Source of the DNA: an uncultured Prevotella sp.
GTDB lineage: Bacteria; Bacteroidota; Bacteroidia; Bacteroidales; Bacteroidaceae
Direction: 5' to 3'
NCBI GenBank assembly: GCA_947174835.1
Contig: CAMWKM010000009.1
Location: 1-38,837 of the forward strand
DNA length: 38,837 nucleotides
The notes below the pieces were generated by a model. That model ran no database searches, was not told where the DNA came from, and worked only from the letters and a program-made list of their open reading frames with translations. Position 1 is the first letter of the stretch. Each line of letters starts with the position of its first letter. Shown here one piece after another: positions 24,689 through 32,623 of this stretch. The translations under genes were made by a program, and so were the position numbers.

Positions 24689-25891
24689 ATGAAGAAATTA
24701 TTATCACTCGCCTTACTGGCCATCATGGCCATAGGCGCACAGGCTGAGGAAAAAAGCACCTCAGACGCATCAAACAAACCAGTATTCACCACCATCAAGG
24801 AGAACGCCATCACTAGTGTGAAGGACCAAAACCGCAGCGGCACTTGCTGGGACTACTCTACTCTGTCGTTCTTCGAGGCCGAAATCCTGAAGGCTACGGG
24901 CAAGACCTATGACCTCTGCGAATCGTTTGTAGCCAACAAGACCTATATGGAACGTGCCATTCAGGTGGTGCGCTTTCATGGTGACTGCCAGTTTTCACAG
25001 GGCGGCTCAGCCGAGGACGTGCTGGCCACACTGAAGACCTACGGCATTTGCCCGGAGGAAGCAATGCCTTTCCCCGGCTCACTCTATGGTGACTCGCTGA
25101 ACAACTTCAATGAATTCTTCTCACTGCTTGAGCCATACGTGGACGCTGTAGCTACCAGTAAGGCTAAAAAAATCTCCGGCCAATGGAGAGTAGGTCTGCA
25201 GGGAATCCTCGATGCCTATCTGGGTAAGTGCCCTGAGAAGTTCACTTACGAGGGCAAGGAGTACACACCGAAGACTTTCGTTGAGAGCTTAGGCATCAAC
25301 TTGAACAACTATGTGTCGATTACCAGCTACACCCACCATCCTTTCTACTCAGCCTTTGCTGTTGAAGTGCAGGATAACTGGCGCTTCCCACTATCGTACA
25401 ACCTGCCTATGGACGAGATGATGAAGGTCATTGACAATGCCATTGACAATGGCTACACTATTGCTTGGGGCGGTGATGTCAGTGAAGAAGGATTCACCCG
25501 TCAGGGACTGGCCTATGCCATCGACACAAAAGCAACCGAGAGTCTACAGGGTAGCGACATGGCACGCTGGCTGAAACTGACGCCTGCCAAGAAGAAGAAC
25601 CTGCTCGACTCACTGGGTTGCACTGTTCCGGAGGTTATCCCGACCCAGGAAATGCGTCAGGAGCGTTTCGACAACTGGGAGTTGACCGACGATCACGGTA
25701 TGCTTATCTACGGTGTGGCTAAAGACCAGAACGGCAAAGAATACTACATGGTGAAGAACTCATGGGGCGAAAGCGGCGACTACAAGGGCACGTGGTATAT
25801 GACCAAGACTTTCATCGCTGCCAACACGATGGACTTCCTCGTCAACAAGAATGCCATTCCCAAGGACATTCGTAAAAAACTGGGCATCTAA
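24689..25891 (+). CDS. Secreted C1-family cysteine peptidase (bleomycin hydrolase/PepC-like)
   Basis: The 400-residue protein has a signal peptide (MKKLLSLALLAIMAIGAQA). The catalytic triad of the C1B group is present: Cys53 in NRSGTCWDYST, His in DDHGMLIYGV and Asn in MVKNSWGE. Together with the length this points to an aminopeptidase C/bleomycin hydrolase type, here exported to the periplasm or outside, unlike the cytoplasmic family members. It follows the aminopeptidase P-like gene by three bases and is closed by a strong terminator. It probably trims peptides for uptake, in keeping with the amino-acid-using life of Prevotella-like bacteria. Confidence 0.92.
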   Translation: MKKLLSLALLAIMAIGAQAEEKSTSDASNKPVFTTIKENAITSVKDQNRSGTCWDYSTLSFFEAEILKATGKTYDLCESFVANKTYMERAIQVVRFHGDCQFSQGGSAEDVLATLKTYGICPEEAMPFPGSLYGDSLNNFNEFFSLLEPYVDAVATSKAKKISGQWRVGLQGILDAYLGKCPEKFTYEGKEYTPKTFVESLGINLNNYVSITSYTHHPFYSAFAVEVQDNWRFPLSYNLPMDEMMKVIDNAIDNGYTIAWGGDVSEEGFTRQGLAYAIDTKATESLQGSDMARWLKLTPAKKKNLLDSLGCTVPEVIPTQEMRQERFDNWELTDDHGMLIYGVAKDQNGKEYYMVKNSWGESGDYKGTWYMTKTFIAANTMDFLVNKNAIPKDIRKKLGI

Positions 25892-25924
25892 TTATTAAAG
25901 AACCCGCAAACATTACTAATTGAT

Positions 25925-25972
25925 AAAAAGCGGCACATTCTGTTAATTTTTCAACAGAATGTGCCGCTTTTT
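25925..25972 (+). terminator. Strong rho-independent terminator after the C1 peptidase gene
   Basis: A 20-bp perfect stem (arms 25925-25944 and 25953-25972, AAAAAGCGGC on the left and GCCGCTTTTT on the right) encloses an 8-nt loop. The T-rich right end continues with TTTTT a few bases on. Confidence 0.95.
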
Positions 25973-25985
25973 CGCTTTTTATCGC

Positions 25986-25993
25986 TACCTTTG
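25986..25993 (+). promoter_or_regulatory. -7 box upstream of recJ
   Basis: TACCTTTG lies 14 bases after the terminator, so its -33 region overlaps the right arm of the terminator stem. The recJ ATG used here is 63 bases downstream. Confidence 0.55.
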
Positions 25994-26056
25994 TATGCTA
26001 TTTTGCCTTAATAGGCTCTGATGGCACCTAAAGCGAAGATAAAAATAAATAATATA

Positions 26057-27781
26057 ATGAACTTTAAATGGAATTACGAACCACCTACACCCGAGCGACT
26101 ACAACAGGCTAAGGAACTGGCCGAAAAGATCGGTATGAGTCCGATCATGGCCGAATTGTTCTTCCGGAGAGGCATCAGAACGGAATCGGCTGCTAAGCGA
26201 TTCTTCAGGCCAATGCTCAGTGAGCTTATAGATCCTTTCCTGATGAACGATATGGACGTGGCTGTTGACCGTCTGAACGATGCAATGGGGCGCAAGGAAC
26301 GCATCATGATCTACGGTGACTATGATGTAGACGGATGTACGGCGGTAGCACTGGTCTATAAGTTCTTGCTGCAATTCTACTCTAATATGGAGTATTATAT
26401 ACCCGACCGATACGAGGAGGGCTATGGCATCAGCAAGAAAGCACTTGATTATGCTGCTGAAGTAGGAGTGAAACTGATTATCGTACTCGACTGCGGTATC
26501 AAGGCTATTGACGAGATTGCCTATGCCAAGAGCCTGGGCATCGACTTCATTATCTGCGATCACCATGTGCCCGACGACGAACTACCCTGTGCAGTAGCTA
26601 TCCTTAACCCCAAACGTGTAGATTCTACCTATCCTTTTAAAGACCTCTGCGGATGTGGTGTGGGCTTCAAATTCATGCAGGCTTTTGCCAAGAACAATGG
26701 CATACCCTTCTCACAACTTATTCCACTGCTTGACTTTTGCGCAGTGAGCATCGCTGCCGATATGGTGCCCGTGATGGGTGAGAATCGTATTCTGGCCTAT
26801 CATGGACTAAAGCAACTGAACCAAAACCCATCGGTAGGCATGAAGAGCATCATTGAGATTTGCGGACTCACAGGTCGCGAAATCACGATGAGTGACATCG
26901 TATTTAAGATCGGCCCTCGCATCAATGCCAGCGGACGCGTGCAAAACGGTACTGAAACCGTTGACCTGTTGGTGGAGAAAGACTTCCAACGCGCACTGAC
27001 AGAAGCCACTCACATCAATGAGTACAACGAGCAGCGCAAGGACATTGACAAGCAGATGAGCGAGGAAGCCAACCAGATTGTGGAAAGACTGGAGAGTCAG
27101 GAACATCAGCCAGCCATCGTGCTCTACAACGAAGGATGGAAGAAAGGGGTTGTGGGTATCGTGGCATCACGTCTGACCGATATGTATTTCCGCCCTACTG
27201 TGGTGCTCTCATGCGACAACGGCATTGCCACAGGATCGGCACGCAGCGTGGCCGGTTATGATATATACGATGCCATAAAATCATGCCGTGACCTGCTGGA
27301 GAACTTCGGAGGCCATACTTATGCCGTGGGGCTGACACTGCGTGTAGAAAATATTCCTGAGTTCAAACGTCGCTTTCAATTGTATGTCAGCGAGCATATC
27401 CATATTGAACAGACTGAAGCCGCACTCGACATTGAGGCCGTCATCGACTTCAAGGATATCACAAAGAAACTGTACAACGACCTGAGAAAGTTGGCTCCTC
27501 ACGGTCCCGACAACCCAAAACCGATATTTGCCACACGAGGTGTCTACGACTATGGCACCAGCAAGGTGGTGGGCAAGCAGCAGGAACACATCAAATTGGA
27601 GTTGGTCGACTCTAAGTCGTCAAACGTAATGAACGGTATTGCCTTCGGACAAAGCCAGTCGGCTCGCTACATCAAGTCGAAACGCTCGTTCGACATCTGC
27701 TACACCATCGAGGAGAACATCTATAAGCGTGGTGAGGTACAACTGCAGATTGAGGATATCAAGCCGAGCGATGAGCAGTGA
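26057..27781 (+). CDS. recJ: Single-stranded-DNA-specific 5'-3' exonuclease RecJ
   Basis: The 574-residue protein has the DHH family core: YGDYDVDGCTAVAL at about residues 86-99, VLDCG and IICDHHVPDDELP further on, then the DHHA1 part with GPRINASGRVQNG and GIVASRLTD, and an OB-like C-terminal segment. It degrades single-stranded DNA in recombination and repair. An in-frame ATG 12 codons upstream (26021) adds a lysine-rich MAPKAKIKINNI; the later ATG (MNFKWNYEPPT) is chosen because it fits the usual N-terminus of this family in Bacteroidales, but this is a judgement. recQ starts within its last codons (11-base overlap), linking a helicase and an exonuclease that act in the same RecF-type pathway. 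Confidence 0.95.
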   Translation: MNFKWNYEPPTPERLQQAKELAEKIGMSPIMAELFFRRGIRTESAAKRFFRPMLSELIDPFLMNDMDVAVDRLNDAMGRKERIMIYGDYDVDGCTAVALVYKFLLQFYSNMEYYIPDRYEEGYGISKKALDYAAEVGVKLIIVLDCGIKAIDEIAYAKSLGIDFIICDHHVPDDELPCAVAILNPKRVDSTYPFKDLCGCGVGFKFMQAFAKNNGIPFSQLIPLLDFCAVSIAADMVPVMGENRILAYHGLKQLNQNPSVGMKSIIEICGLTGREITMSDIVFKIGPRINASGRVQNGTETVDLLVEKDFQRALTEATHINEYNEQRKDIDKQMSEEANQIVERLESQEHQPAIVLYNEGWKKGVVGIVASRLTDMYFRPTVVLSCDNGIATGSARSVAGYDIYDAIKSCRDLLENFGGHTYAVGLTLRVENIPEFKRRFQLYVSEHIHIEQTEAALDIEAVIDFKDITKKLYNDLRKLAPHGPDNPKPIFATRGVYDYGTSKVVGKQQEHIKLELVDSKSSNVMNGIAFGQSQSARYIKSKRSFDICYTIEENIYKRGEVQLQIEDIKPSDEQ

Positions 27782-29660
27782 ATACAAGGATATTCTAAAG
27801 AAATACTGGGGCTACGATGACTTCCGAGGTATTCAGCGGGAGATCATCGAAAGCATTGGTTCTGGACACGACACACTGGGACTGATGCCGACGGGTGGCG
27901 GAAAGAGCATTACTTTTCAGGTGCCGGCACTGGCCAAGAAAGGTACGTGCATCGTCATCACTCCGCTCATCGCCCTGATGAAAGACCAGGTGCAACACCT
28001 GCGTCAACGGGGTATTAAAGCCGCTGCCATCTACACCGGACTATCGCACGCCCAAATTATACAGACACTTGAGAACGCCATTTTCGGTGGTATCAAACTG
28101 CTCTATATCTCACCCGAGCGTCTTGCCTCCGAGTTGTTTCAAAAGAAACTGATCCACATGAAGATCAGTTTCATCTGTGTCGATGAAGCACATTGCATCA
28201 GCCAATGGGGTTACGACTTCCGTCCTTCCTATCTCTCCATCTGTGACATACGAAAACTGAAGCCCAATGCACCAGTGTTGGCTCTCACTGCCACTGCCAC
28301 GCCTGAAACGATTGATGATATCCAAAAGCAACTGGGCTTTAACGAGAAGCGTGTATTCCGCATGAGTTTCGAGCGTAAGAACTTGGTTTATGTGGTCAGA
28401 AAGACAGAGGACAAGGAGGGAGAACTGATACATATCCTACAAAGTGTCAAAGGTTCAGCTATTGTCTACACACGCAATCGACAACGCACCAAGGAGACAG
28501 CCGAGACACTTTCACGACATGGGCTCAGCGCAACTTTCTTCCATGCCGGATTGGATCATGTGGAGAAGGACATACGCCAACAGGCATGGCAAGCCGGCAA
28601 AACCCGCATCATCGTGGCCACTAACGCTTTCGGCATGGGCATCGACAAGCCGGATGTCAGATTGGTCATACACATAGACTGCCCGGATAGTATTGAAGCC
28701 TATTTTCAGGAAGCGGGACGTGCCGGACGTGATGGTCAGAAAGCCTATGCCGTACTGCTTTACAATCCCAATGACCGCACTAAACTGGAGCAGCGTATTC
28801 CCACGCAATTTCCCAATAAGGAATATATTCGACAGGTCTATGACCAAATGGCCTACTTCTATGAAATAGCTGTCGGTTCCGGCTACAACTGTACTTTTGA
28901 ATTTCCCATCGAAAAGTTTTGTCGCACCTACAGGCACTTCCCTCTACCTGTAGAATCATCACTGAAGATTCTACATCGTGCCGGCTACATTGAGTACCGC
29001 GAGGAAGAAGACACGCAAGCCCGTGTGATGTTCATACTGGAGCGTGATGAACTCTATCGACTGAAGAAGAACTCACCGCAGGAGGACGCTATCATTGTAG
29101 CCCTATTGCGCAACTATACCGGGTTGTTCAACGGTTTCCAGTATATTGATGAGGCTATTCTGGCCCAGCAAACGGACATGGAACGCCCACAGGTCTACAT
29201 GACCTTACGTGAACTGGCACAGAAACGCATCCTGCAATTCATCCCTCAAAAGAAGACACCTTACGTACGCTATATACAGCGACGCGAAGACTCGGAGGAC
29301 CTGATGATCCCCGCTGCCGCCTACGAGAACTTGAAAGAGAAATTTGCCAGACGTATTCAAAAAATGGTGGAATACACCACTGAAAACCACGAATGTCGCA
29401 GTCGCGTACTGCTACGCTATTTCGGAGAGACTGATGCCAAAGACTGTGGACAGTGTGACGTATGTCTTGATCGTCGTTCAATGCCAACCAATGATGCCAA
29501 GACGGCCATTCTCCGTCTACTGAGTGACGGCAAAGAACACTCTATAACAGAGTTACGAACCATTTCCGACGACAGCGAAATGATTGAGGAAGCCCTACGC
29601 CAATTGCTCCGCGAGGAACACGTCATCAACGATGAGGGTATGCTGAGCCTCAACGACTAA
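27771..29660 (+). CDS. recQ: ATP-dependent DNA helicase RecQ
   Basis: From ATG 27771 the protein has 629 residues. Superfamily 2 motifs: Walker A LMPTGGGKSITFQVP at about residue 37, DEAHCISQWGYDFRPSY, ALTATATPE, and QEAGRAGRDGQ. The RecQ zinc site follows (CRSRVLLRYFGE and CGQCDVC), then a winged-helix RQC part. There is no clear HRDC domain; the end (LLSDGKEHSITELRTI and onward) looks like another small winged-helix segment. It unwinds DNA 3' to 5' and feeds RecJ, whose gene overlaps its start. Its TAA stop overlaps the TAG stop of the convergent LolA-like gene within the four bases CTAA. Confidence 0.96.
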   Translation: MSSEYKDILKKYWGYDDFRGIQREIIESIGSGHDTLGLMPTGGGKSITFQVPALAKKGTCIVITPLIALMKDQVQHLRQRGIKAAAIYTGLSHAQIIQTLENAIFGGIKLLYISPERLASELFQKKLIHMKISFICVDEAHCISQWGYDFRPSYLSICDIRKLKPNAPVLALTATATPETIDDIQKQLGFNEKRVFRMSFERKNLVYVVRKTEDKEGELIHILQSVKGSAIVYTRNRQRTKETAETLSRHGLSATFFHAGLDHVEKDIRQQAWQAGKTRIIVATNAFGMGIDKPDVRLVIHIDCPDSIEAYFQEAGRAGRDGQKAYAVLLYNPNDRTKLEQRIPTQFPNKEYIRQVYDQMAYFYEIAVGSGYNCTFEFPIEKFCRTYRHFPLPVESSLKILHRAGYIEYREEEDTQARVMFILERDELYRLKKNSPQEDAIIVALLRNYTGLFNGFQYIDEAILAQQTDMERPQVYMTLRELAQKRILQFIPQKKTPYVRYIQRREDSEDLMIPAAAYENLKEKFARRIQKMVEYTTENHECRSRVLLRYFGETDAKDCGQCDVCLDRRSMPTNDAKTAILRLLSDGKEHSITELRTISDDSEMIEEALRQLLREEHVINDEGMLSLND

Positions 29661-30277
29661 CGCTTGTCTATATATTTATATTCGCTGCTGGGATACCGCT
29701 TTCTGGGAAAGACAAACAACTGGTCACTGACAGAACCGGAACGAAAATTGCTGATCTGAATCTTTGTCCAGATAAATGCCACCTTCAGCTTCACGAATTT
29801 CGGGGTCAACGTCTGCTGATCCACATAGGCACGGACCTCCTTAATGGTACCCTTGGCCTCCCGACGTTGCTTGAGAACAAGCACTAAGCAGCCATCTTCC
29901 ATCTCTTTACTATAGTCGAAATCGTCAAGCGAGAATTTGAAGCGGCCCGAATACTTGTCTTTCTTATCAGAATTAGCATCGTGGATCTCCACCGTCTTTT
30001 TCTTCCGATAGACCATGTAAGCTGTTACACCATCGTTCCAAGTATCAACACGCTCGTCACTGAAACGCTGCTTCTTACCTTTGTACCAAATAACACCGTG
30101 GGTCTTATAAAGACCGATAATATTCACATCGTAGCGCAAAGTGCAGCCCTCAGGACCAAACACCTTATTATATATCTTGTCAAACAAGCGACGAGCTTCA
30201 TTGGGCTCACCTGCTGCAGGGGCGGCCATTCCTGTCAGCGACAGTAACAAAGCCATCATCATACAAAACTTTCTCAT
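29657..30277 (-). CDS. Secreted LolA-like protein
   Basis: The 206-residue protein has a signal peptide (MRKFCMMMALLLSLTGMAAP). Its beta-rich sequence resembles LolA/LppX-type lipid-carrier folds of Bacteroidetes: GPEGCTLRYDVNIIGLYKTH, GVIWYKGKKQRFSD, a KYSGRFKFSLDDFDYSKEM-type segment and YVDQQTLTPKFVKLKVAFIW near the end. It may carry or bind lipid or lipoprotein in the periplasm; this is a fold-level guess. The frame stays open through the tRNA gene upstream, but that extension is not translated. The start at 30275-30277 lies about 25 bases beyond the tRNA terminator, leaving almost no room for a promoter, so expression may depend on read-through. It converges on recQ with stops overlapping. 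Confidence 0.6.
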   Translation of the reverse strand: MRKFCMMMALLLSLTGMAAPAAGEPNEARRLFDKIYNKVFGPEGCTLRYDVNIIGLYKTHGVIWYKGKKQRFSDERVDTWNDGVTAYMVYRKKKTVEIHDANSDKKDKYSGRFKFSLDDFDYSKEMEDGCLVLVLKQRREAKGTIKEVRAYVDQQTLTPKFVKLKVAFIWTKIQISNFRSGSVSDQLFVFPRKRYPSSEYKYIDKR

Positions 30278-30302
30278 GTTTTCTTTATTATGTATAGTCA
30301 AT

Positions 30303-30326
30303 AAAAAAAGAGGTCCTTCGACCTCT
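30303..30326 (-). terminator. Rho-independent terminator of tRNA-Arg
   Basis: On the minus strand AGAGGTC-GAAG-GACCTCT is followed by seven T (complement of the A-run 30303-30309). It starts seven bases after the tRNA 3' end. Confidence 0.9.
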
Positions 30327-30332
30327 CTTTCG

Positions 30333-30406
30333 TGATTCCGGCGGGATTCAAACCCACAACCTTCTGATCCGTAGTCAGATGCTCTATTCAGTTGAGCTAC
30401 GGAACC
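30333..30406 (-). tRNA. tRNA-Arg (anticodon ACG)
   Basis: The 74-nt cloverleaf is clear: acceptor GGTTCCG with CGGAATC and discriminator A, D-arm GCTC..GAGC, anticodon stem TCTGA/TCAGA with loop CTACGGA (anticodon ACG at 30370-30372), and T-arm GTGGG-TTTGAAT-CCCGC. The terminal CCA is not encoded. With A34 (modified to inosine) it would read CGU, CGC and CGA codons. It has its own promoter and terminator. Confidence 0.97.
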
Positions 30407-30458
30407 TCCTTGGCTCCTCAAATCTAAGGTTTTATAGCCTCATTTCTGATTTGCGAGT

Positions 30459-30491
30459 GCAAAGGTAAGCACTTTTTTCGAAACCGCCAAA
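30459..30491 (-). promoter_or_regulatory. Promoter of tRNA-Arg
   Basis: On the minus strand TTTG (30488-30491) is followed after exactly 20 bp by TACCTTTGC (30459-30467). Just upstream of the -33 element lies a 19-bp A/T palindrome (ACTTTTTTT and AAAAAAAGT, 30501-30519) that may act like an UP element. Further upstream a 9-bp hairpin (30570-30595) is present; the rest of 30407-30660 holds no gene I can support. Confidence 0.75.
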
Positions 30492-30660
30492 CATTTTACT
30501 ACTTTTTTTCAAAAAAAGTGCTTTTTGTATGTTTTCAGTCCCGTTAAAGCGGCAAAAACGTTCCTTGAAGTCGTAGAAATAAAGTCTTTTACGACCAGTT
30601 TTCAGAACACGACGATTTGAATTTGTAATTCTGTAGTCAGCCACTTTTTACCGACCAAAA

Positions 30661-30865
30661 GATAATCAAATGGGGGGTGCAGAAAAATTGATTATCAAAT
30701 GGTCGGCAATTGATAATCAAATGACTTGAAAAAGATAATCAAATGACGAGCAAAAGATAATCAAATGACGAGCAAAAGATAATCAAATGGAAGTAAAAAG
30801 ATTATCAAACCGAAGGCAAAAGATAATCAAATCGCGAGTAAAAGATAATCGAAAAAAAATACATA
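30661..30865. repeat. 22-bp tandem array with GATAATCAAATG cores
   Basis: Eight consecutive units start at 30690, 30712, 30734, 30756, 30778, 30800, 30822 and 30844, each exactly 22 bp. A further copy of the core is at 30661, 29 bp before the first. The first 12 bases (GATAATCAAATG, or GATTATC in two units) are conserved; the following 10 vary, though two neighbouring units are identical. Degeneration grows toward 30844. The period is not a multiple of three, so it is not coding. It lies between the tRNA promoter and the terminator of the C69 dipeptidase gene. Confidence 0.95.
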
Positions 30866-30915
30866 TACCTTTCAATATCATGAGTGTCCCAATTTTAATG
30901 GGACACTCATGATAT
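30852..30915 (-). terminator. Terminator of the C69 dipeptidase gene
   Basis: A perfect 16-bp stem (ATATCATGAGTGTCCC, 30875-30890, with its complement 30900-30915) and a 9-nt loop lie four bases beyond the stop codon. On the minus strand an A/T-rich stretch with T8 (30852-30859) follows about 15 bases later. The T-run is further from the stem than usual. Confidence 0.75.
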
Positions 30916-30919
30916 TTTC

Positions 30920-32560
30920 TTATGGTTTTTCAAACTTGGAACCCGTCTGTTTGATAATCTCACGGGCATATTTCTGTGAATAGCCGGGACGCTTTACCGT
31001 TGCCCCCATGCCATAACGGTTACGGACGAACTGTCCATCCTTCTCGGGCTTCACCGTCATATCGTTGTACTTCACAATCAAATAGACAGCCAACTGCTGC
31101 CAGCGAGCCAGCATCTGGTCTGCCTTCTCGGCTGTATAGTCAGTAAGATATTTTACGCGGGCAGCCTCATCCAACAGCAATGCCTTGTCTTCAACCTCCT
31201 TTTGAGCACGCATATAGGCATTATCAAGCGAATCACGCACTTCCTTCAAACTCGGAAAGAGCATTGAATAACGCGGATAAACCATATTCGACACCCAGTT
31301 CTGCACCCAGAAAGCATTGTCCATTGAGAAGTTCAGGTCATCGGCACCGGGAGTGTTATAAGGACGAGGCGACTCTGTGGCACAGCAATAGACGGGTGTG
31401 AAGGGAACCATGTTGCCATCGTCGTTGGCAAACCAGAAACACCCTCCCACCTGACGAGGCAGCCACGAGCGCATCTCCGACACATAGACAAAGCCTGCCT
31501 GCTGGGTAGACACAGGACGCTCGTTGAAGTAGTCCTTGCCATCGACCTTATAATAAAGAGGTGTAGGTCTATAGGGCATCTCCCAGATACCACCACCAAT
31601 ATCACTATCAAGGGCAAAGGGCGTATTCTCGAAGTGGTCGCGCATAGCTTCACGCACATCGGCTACGCTCAGTTTCTTGCTGGGTTTCACCCACAGAGGC
31701 ATGGGCTCTGCATTGGGATCCCTACCCTCAGCCCAAGGGATATACTTATCCATACCTTCGGCATAGCGGTTGAAGAACGACCATACGCGGGCATCACAGA
31801 TACGACGACCGGAGAAATCGGGAGCAGCATAAGCTGCATTATAAGAGAAATCCTCATCTTTACCGGAGAACCATCCCATCTTGCGGGCATAAGATACTAC
31901 ATTCTTCGAGTAACGCACATTCTCCTTGTCTTTCATGTCGAACTTGGTAATGCGGCTTTGATTAGCATGTCCACAGATCATATCATCAGGAATACGCACA
32001 GCTACCCAGACGGTGCGTCCCTTTTCCACCTTGCGATCGCTGGCACAGCCCATCATTTCCATGATCCAAGCCTCATTGGGATCGCAAATCGTGAAAGTCT
32101 CACCTTCCGAATTATAGCCATACTGCTCCACGAGACTGGTCATCACATCAATAGCTTCACGGGCAGTCTTAGCACGCTGGAGGGTAATGTAGATGAGTGA
32201 ACCGTAATCAATGATGCCCGTTGTGTCAACCATCTCCTCACGACCGCCAAAGGTAGTCTCGCCAATAGTCAATTGCCACTCGTTGATGTTACCGATAACA
32301 TTGTAGGTCTCTTCAGCTTCCAAGATCTCGCCCCCATACTTATTGTTGTCCCAATCATAGACCTGTCGCATGGTACCTTTCGGATGTTTGGCTGCCGGAT
32401 AATGCACCAATCCCTGGAACATACCATAACTATCAGCACTATACGAGCAAATCACAGCCCCGTTCACCGAGGCCTTCTTGCCCACAATGAAATTTGTACA
32501 AGCCAATGCTCCCGCCGTAAAGGCGAAGAGCATTGCAAAAAGAATCGTCTGTCTTTTCAT
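30920..32560 (-). CDS. Secreted C69-family dipeptidase (Ntn hydrolase)
   Basis: The 546-residue protein has a signal peptide (MKRQTILFAMLFAFTAGALA) followed directly by Cys21 in CTNFIVGKKAS. In C69 (PepD-type) dipeptidases the nucleophile is the N-terminal Cys released by processing; here signal cleavage itself would expose it. Further family segments include SYSADSYGMFQGL, a GEFTF-like SEGETFTICDPNEAWIMEM and GGREEMVDTTGI. It should cleave dipeptides in the periplasm, matching the C1 and M24 peptidases elsewhere in the window. It is followed by its own terminator. A candidate promoter overlaps the 3' end of the upstream barrel gene. Confidence 0.93.
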   Translation of the reverse strand: MKRQTILFAMLFAFTAGALACTNFIVGKKASVNGAVICSYSADSYGMFQGLVHYPAAKHPKGTMRQVYDWDNNKYGGEILEAEETYNVIGNINEWQLTIGETTFGGREEMVDTTGIIDYGSLIYITLQRAKTAREAIDVMTSLVEQYGYNSEGETFTICDPNEAWIMEMMGCASDRKVEKGRTVWVAVRIPDDMICGHANQSRITKFDMKDKENVRYSKNVVSYARKMGWFSGKDEDFSYNAAYAAPDFSGRRICDARVWSFFNRYAEGMDKYIPWAEGRDPNAEPMPLWVKPSKKLSVADVREAMRDHFENTPFALDSDIGGGIWEMPYRPTPLYYKVDGKDYFNERPVSTQQAGFVYVSEMRSWLPRQVGGCFWFANDDGNMVPFTPVYCCATESPRPYNTPGADDLNFSMDNAFWVQNWVSNMVYPRYSMLFPSLKEVRDSLDNAYMRAQKEVEDKALLLDEAARVKYLTDYTAEKADQMLARWQQLAVYLIVKYNDMTVKPEKDGQFVRNRYGMGATVKRPGYSQKYAREIIKQTGSKFEKP

Positions 32561-32590
32561 TATAATTATTCTAATTATTAATATCTTTCA

Positions 32591-32623
32591 CAAAAATACT
32601 TAGAAACGGCCCGGGCCGCCAAA
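32591..32623 (-). promoter_or_regulatory. Candidate promoter of the C69 dipeptidase gene
   Basis: TATTTTTG (32591-32598) with TTTG 21 bp upstream (32620-32623) on the minus strand. The upstream element lies inside the Gly-rich 3' end of the barrel gene. Confidence 0.5.

Noticed and set aside
30333..30406. tRNA-Arg as an integration site of a mobile element
   Set aside because: No integrase, no duplicated tRNA 3' end and no mobility genes are visible on either side.
30278..30421. N-terminal extension of the LolA-like gene
   Set aside because: The extended frame is a translation of tRNA-Arg and its terminator; a clear signal peptide begins at 30277.
30432..30644. 70-codon minus-strand reading frame
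   Set aside because: It runs across the tRNA-Arg promoter (30459-30491) and an A/T palindrome, has no recognisable motif, and its coding pattern looks accidental.
30661..30865. CRISPR array
   Set aside because: The conserved part is only 12 bp and the period 22 bp, far below CRISPR repeat-plus-spacer length. Two units are identical throughout, and no cas genes are in the window.
30661..30865. Plasmid-type iteron origin of replication
   Set aside because: Spacing fits iterons, but there is no replication initiator, partition gene or other plasmid gene nearby; the flanks are chromosomal housekeeping genes.
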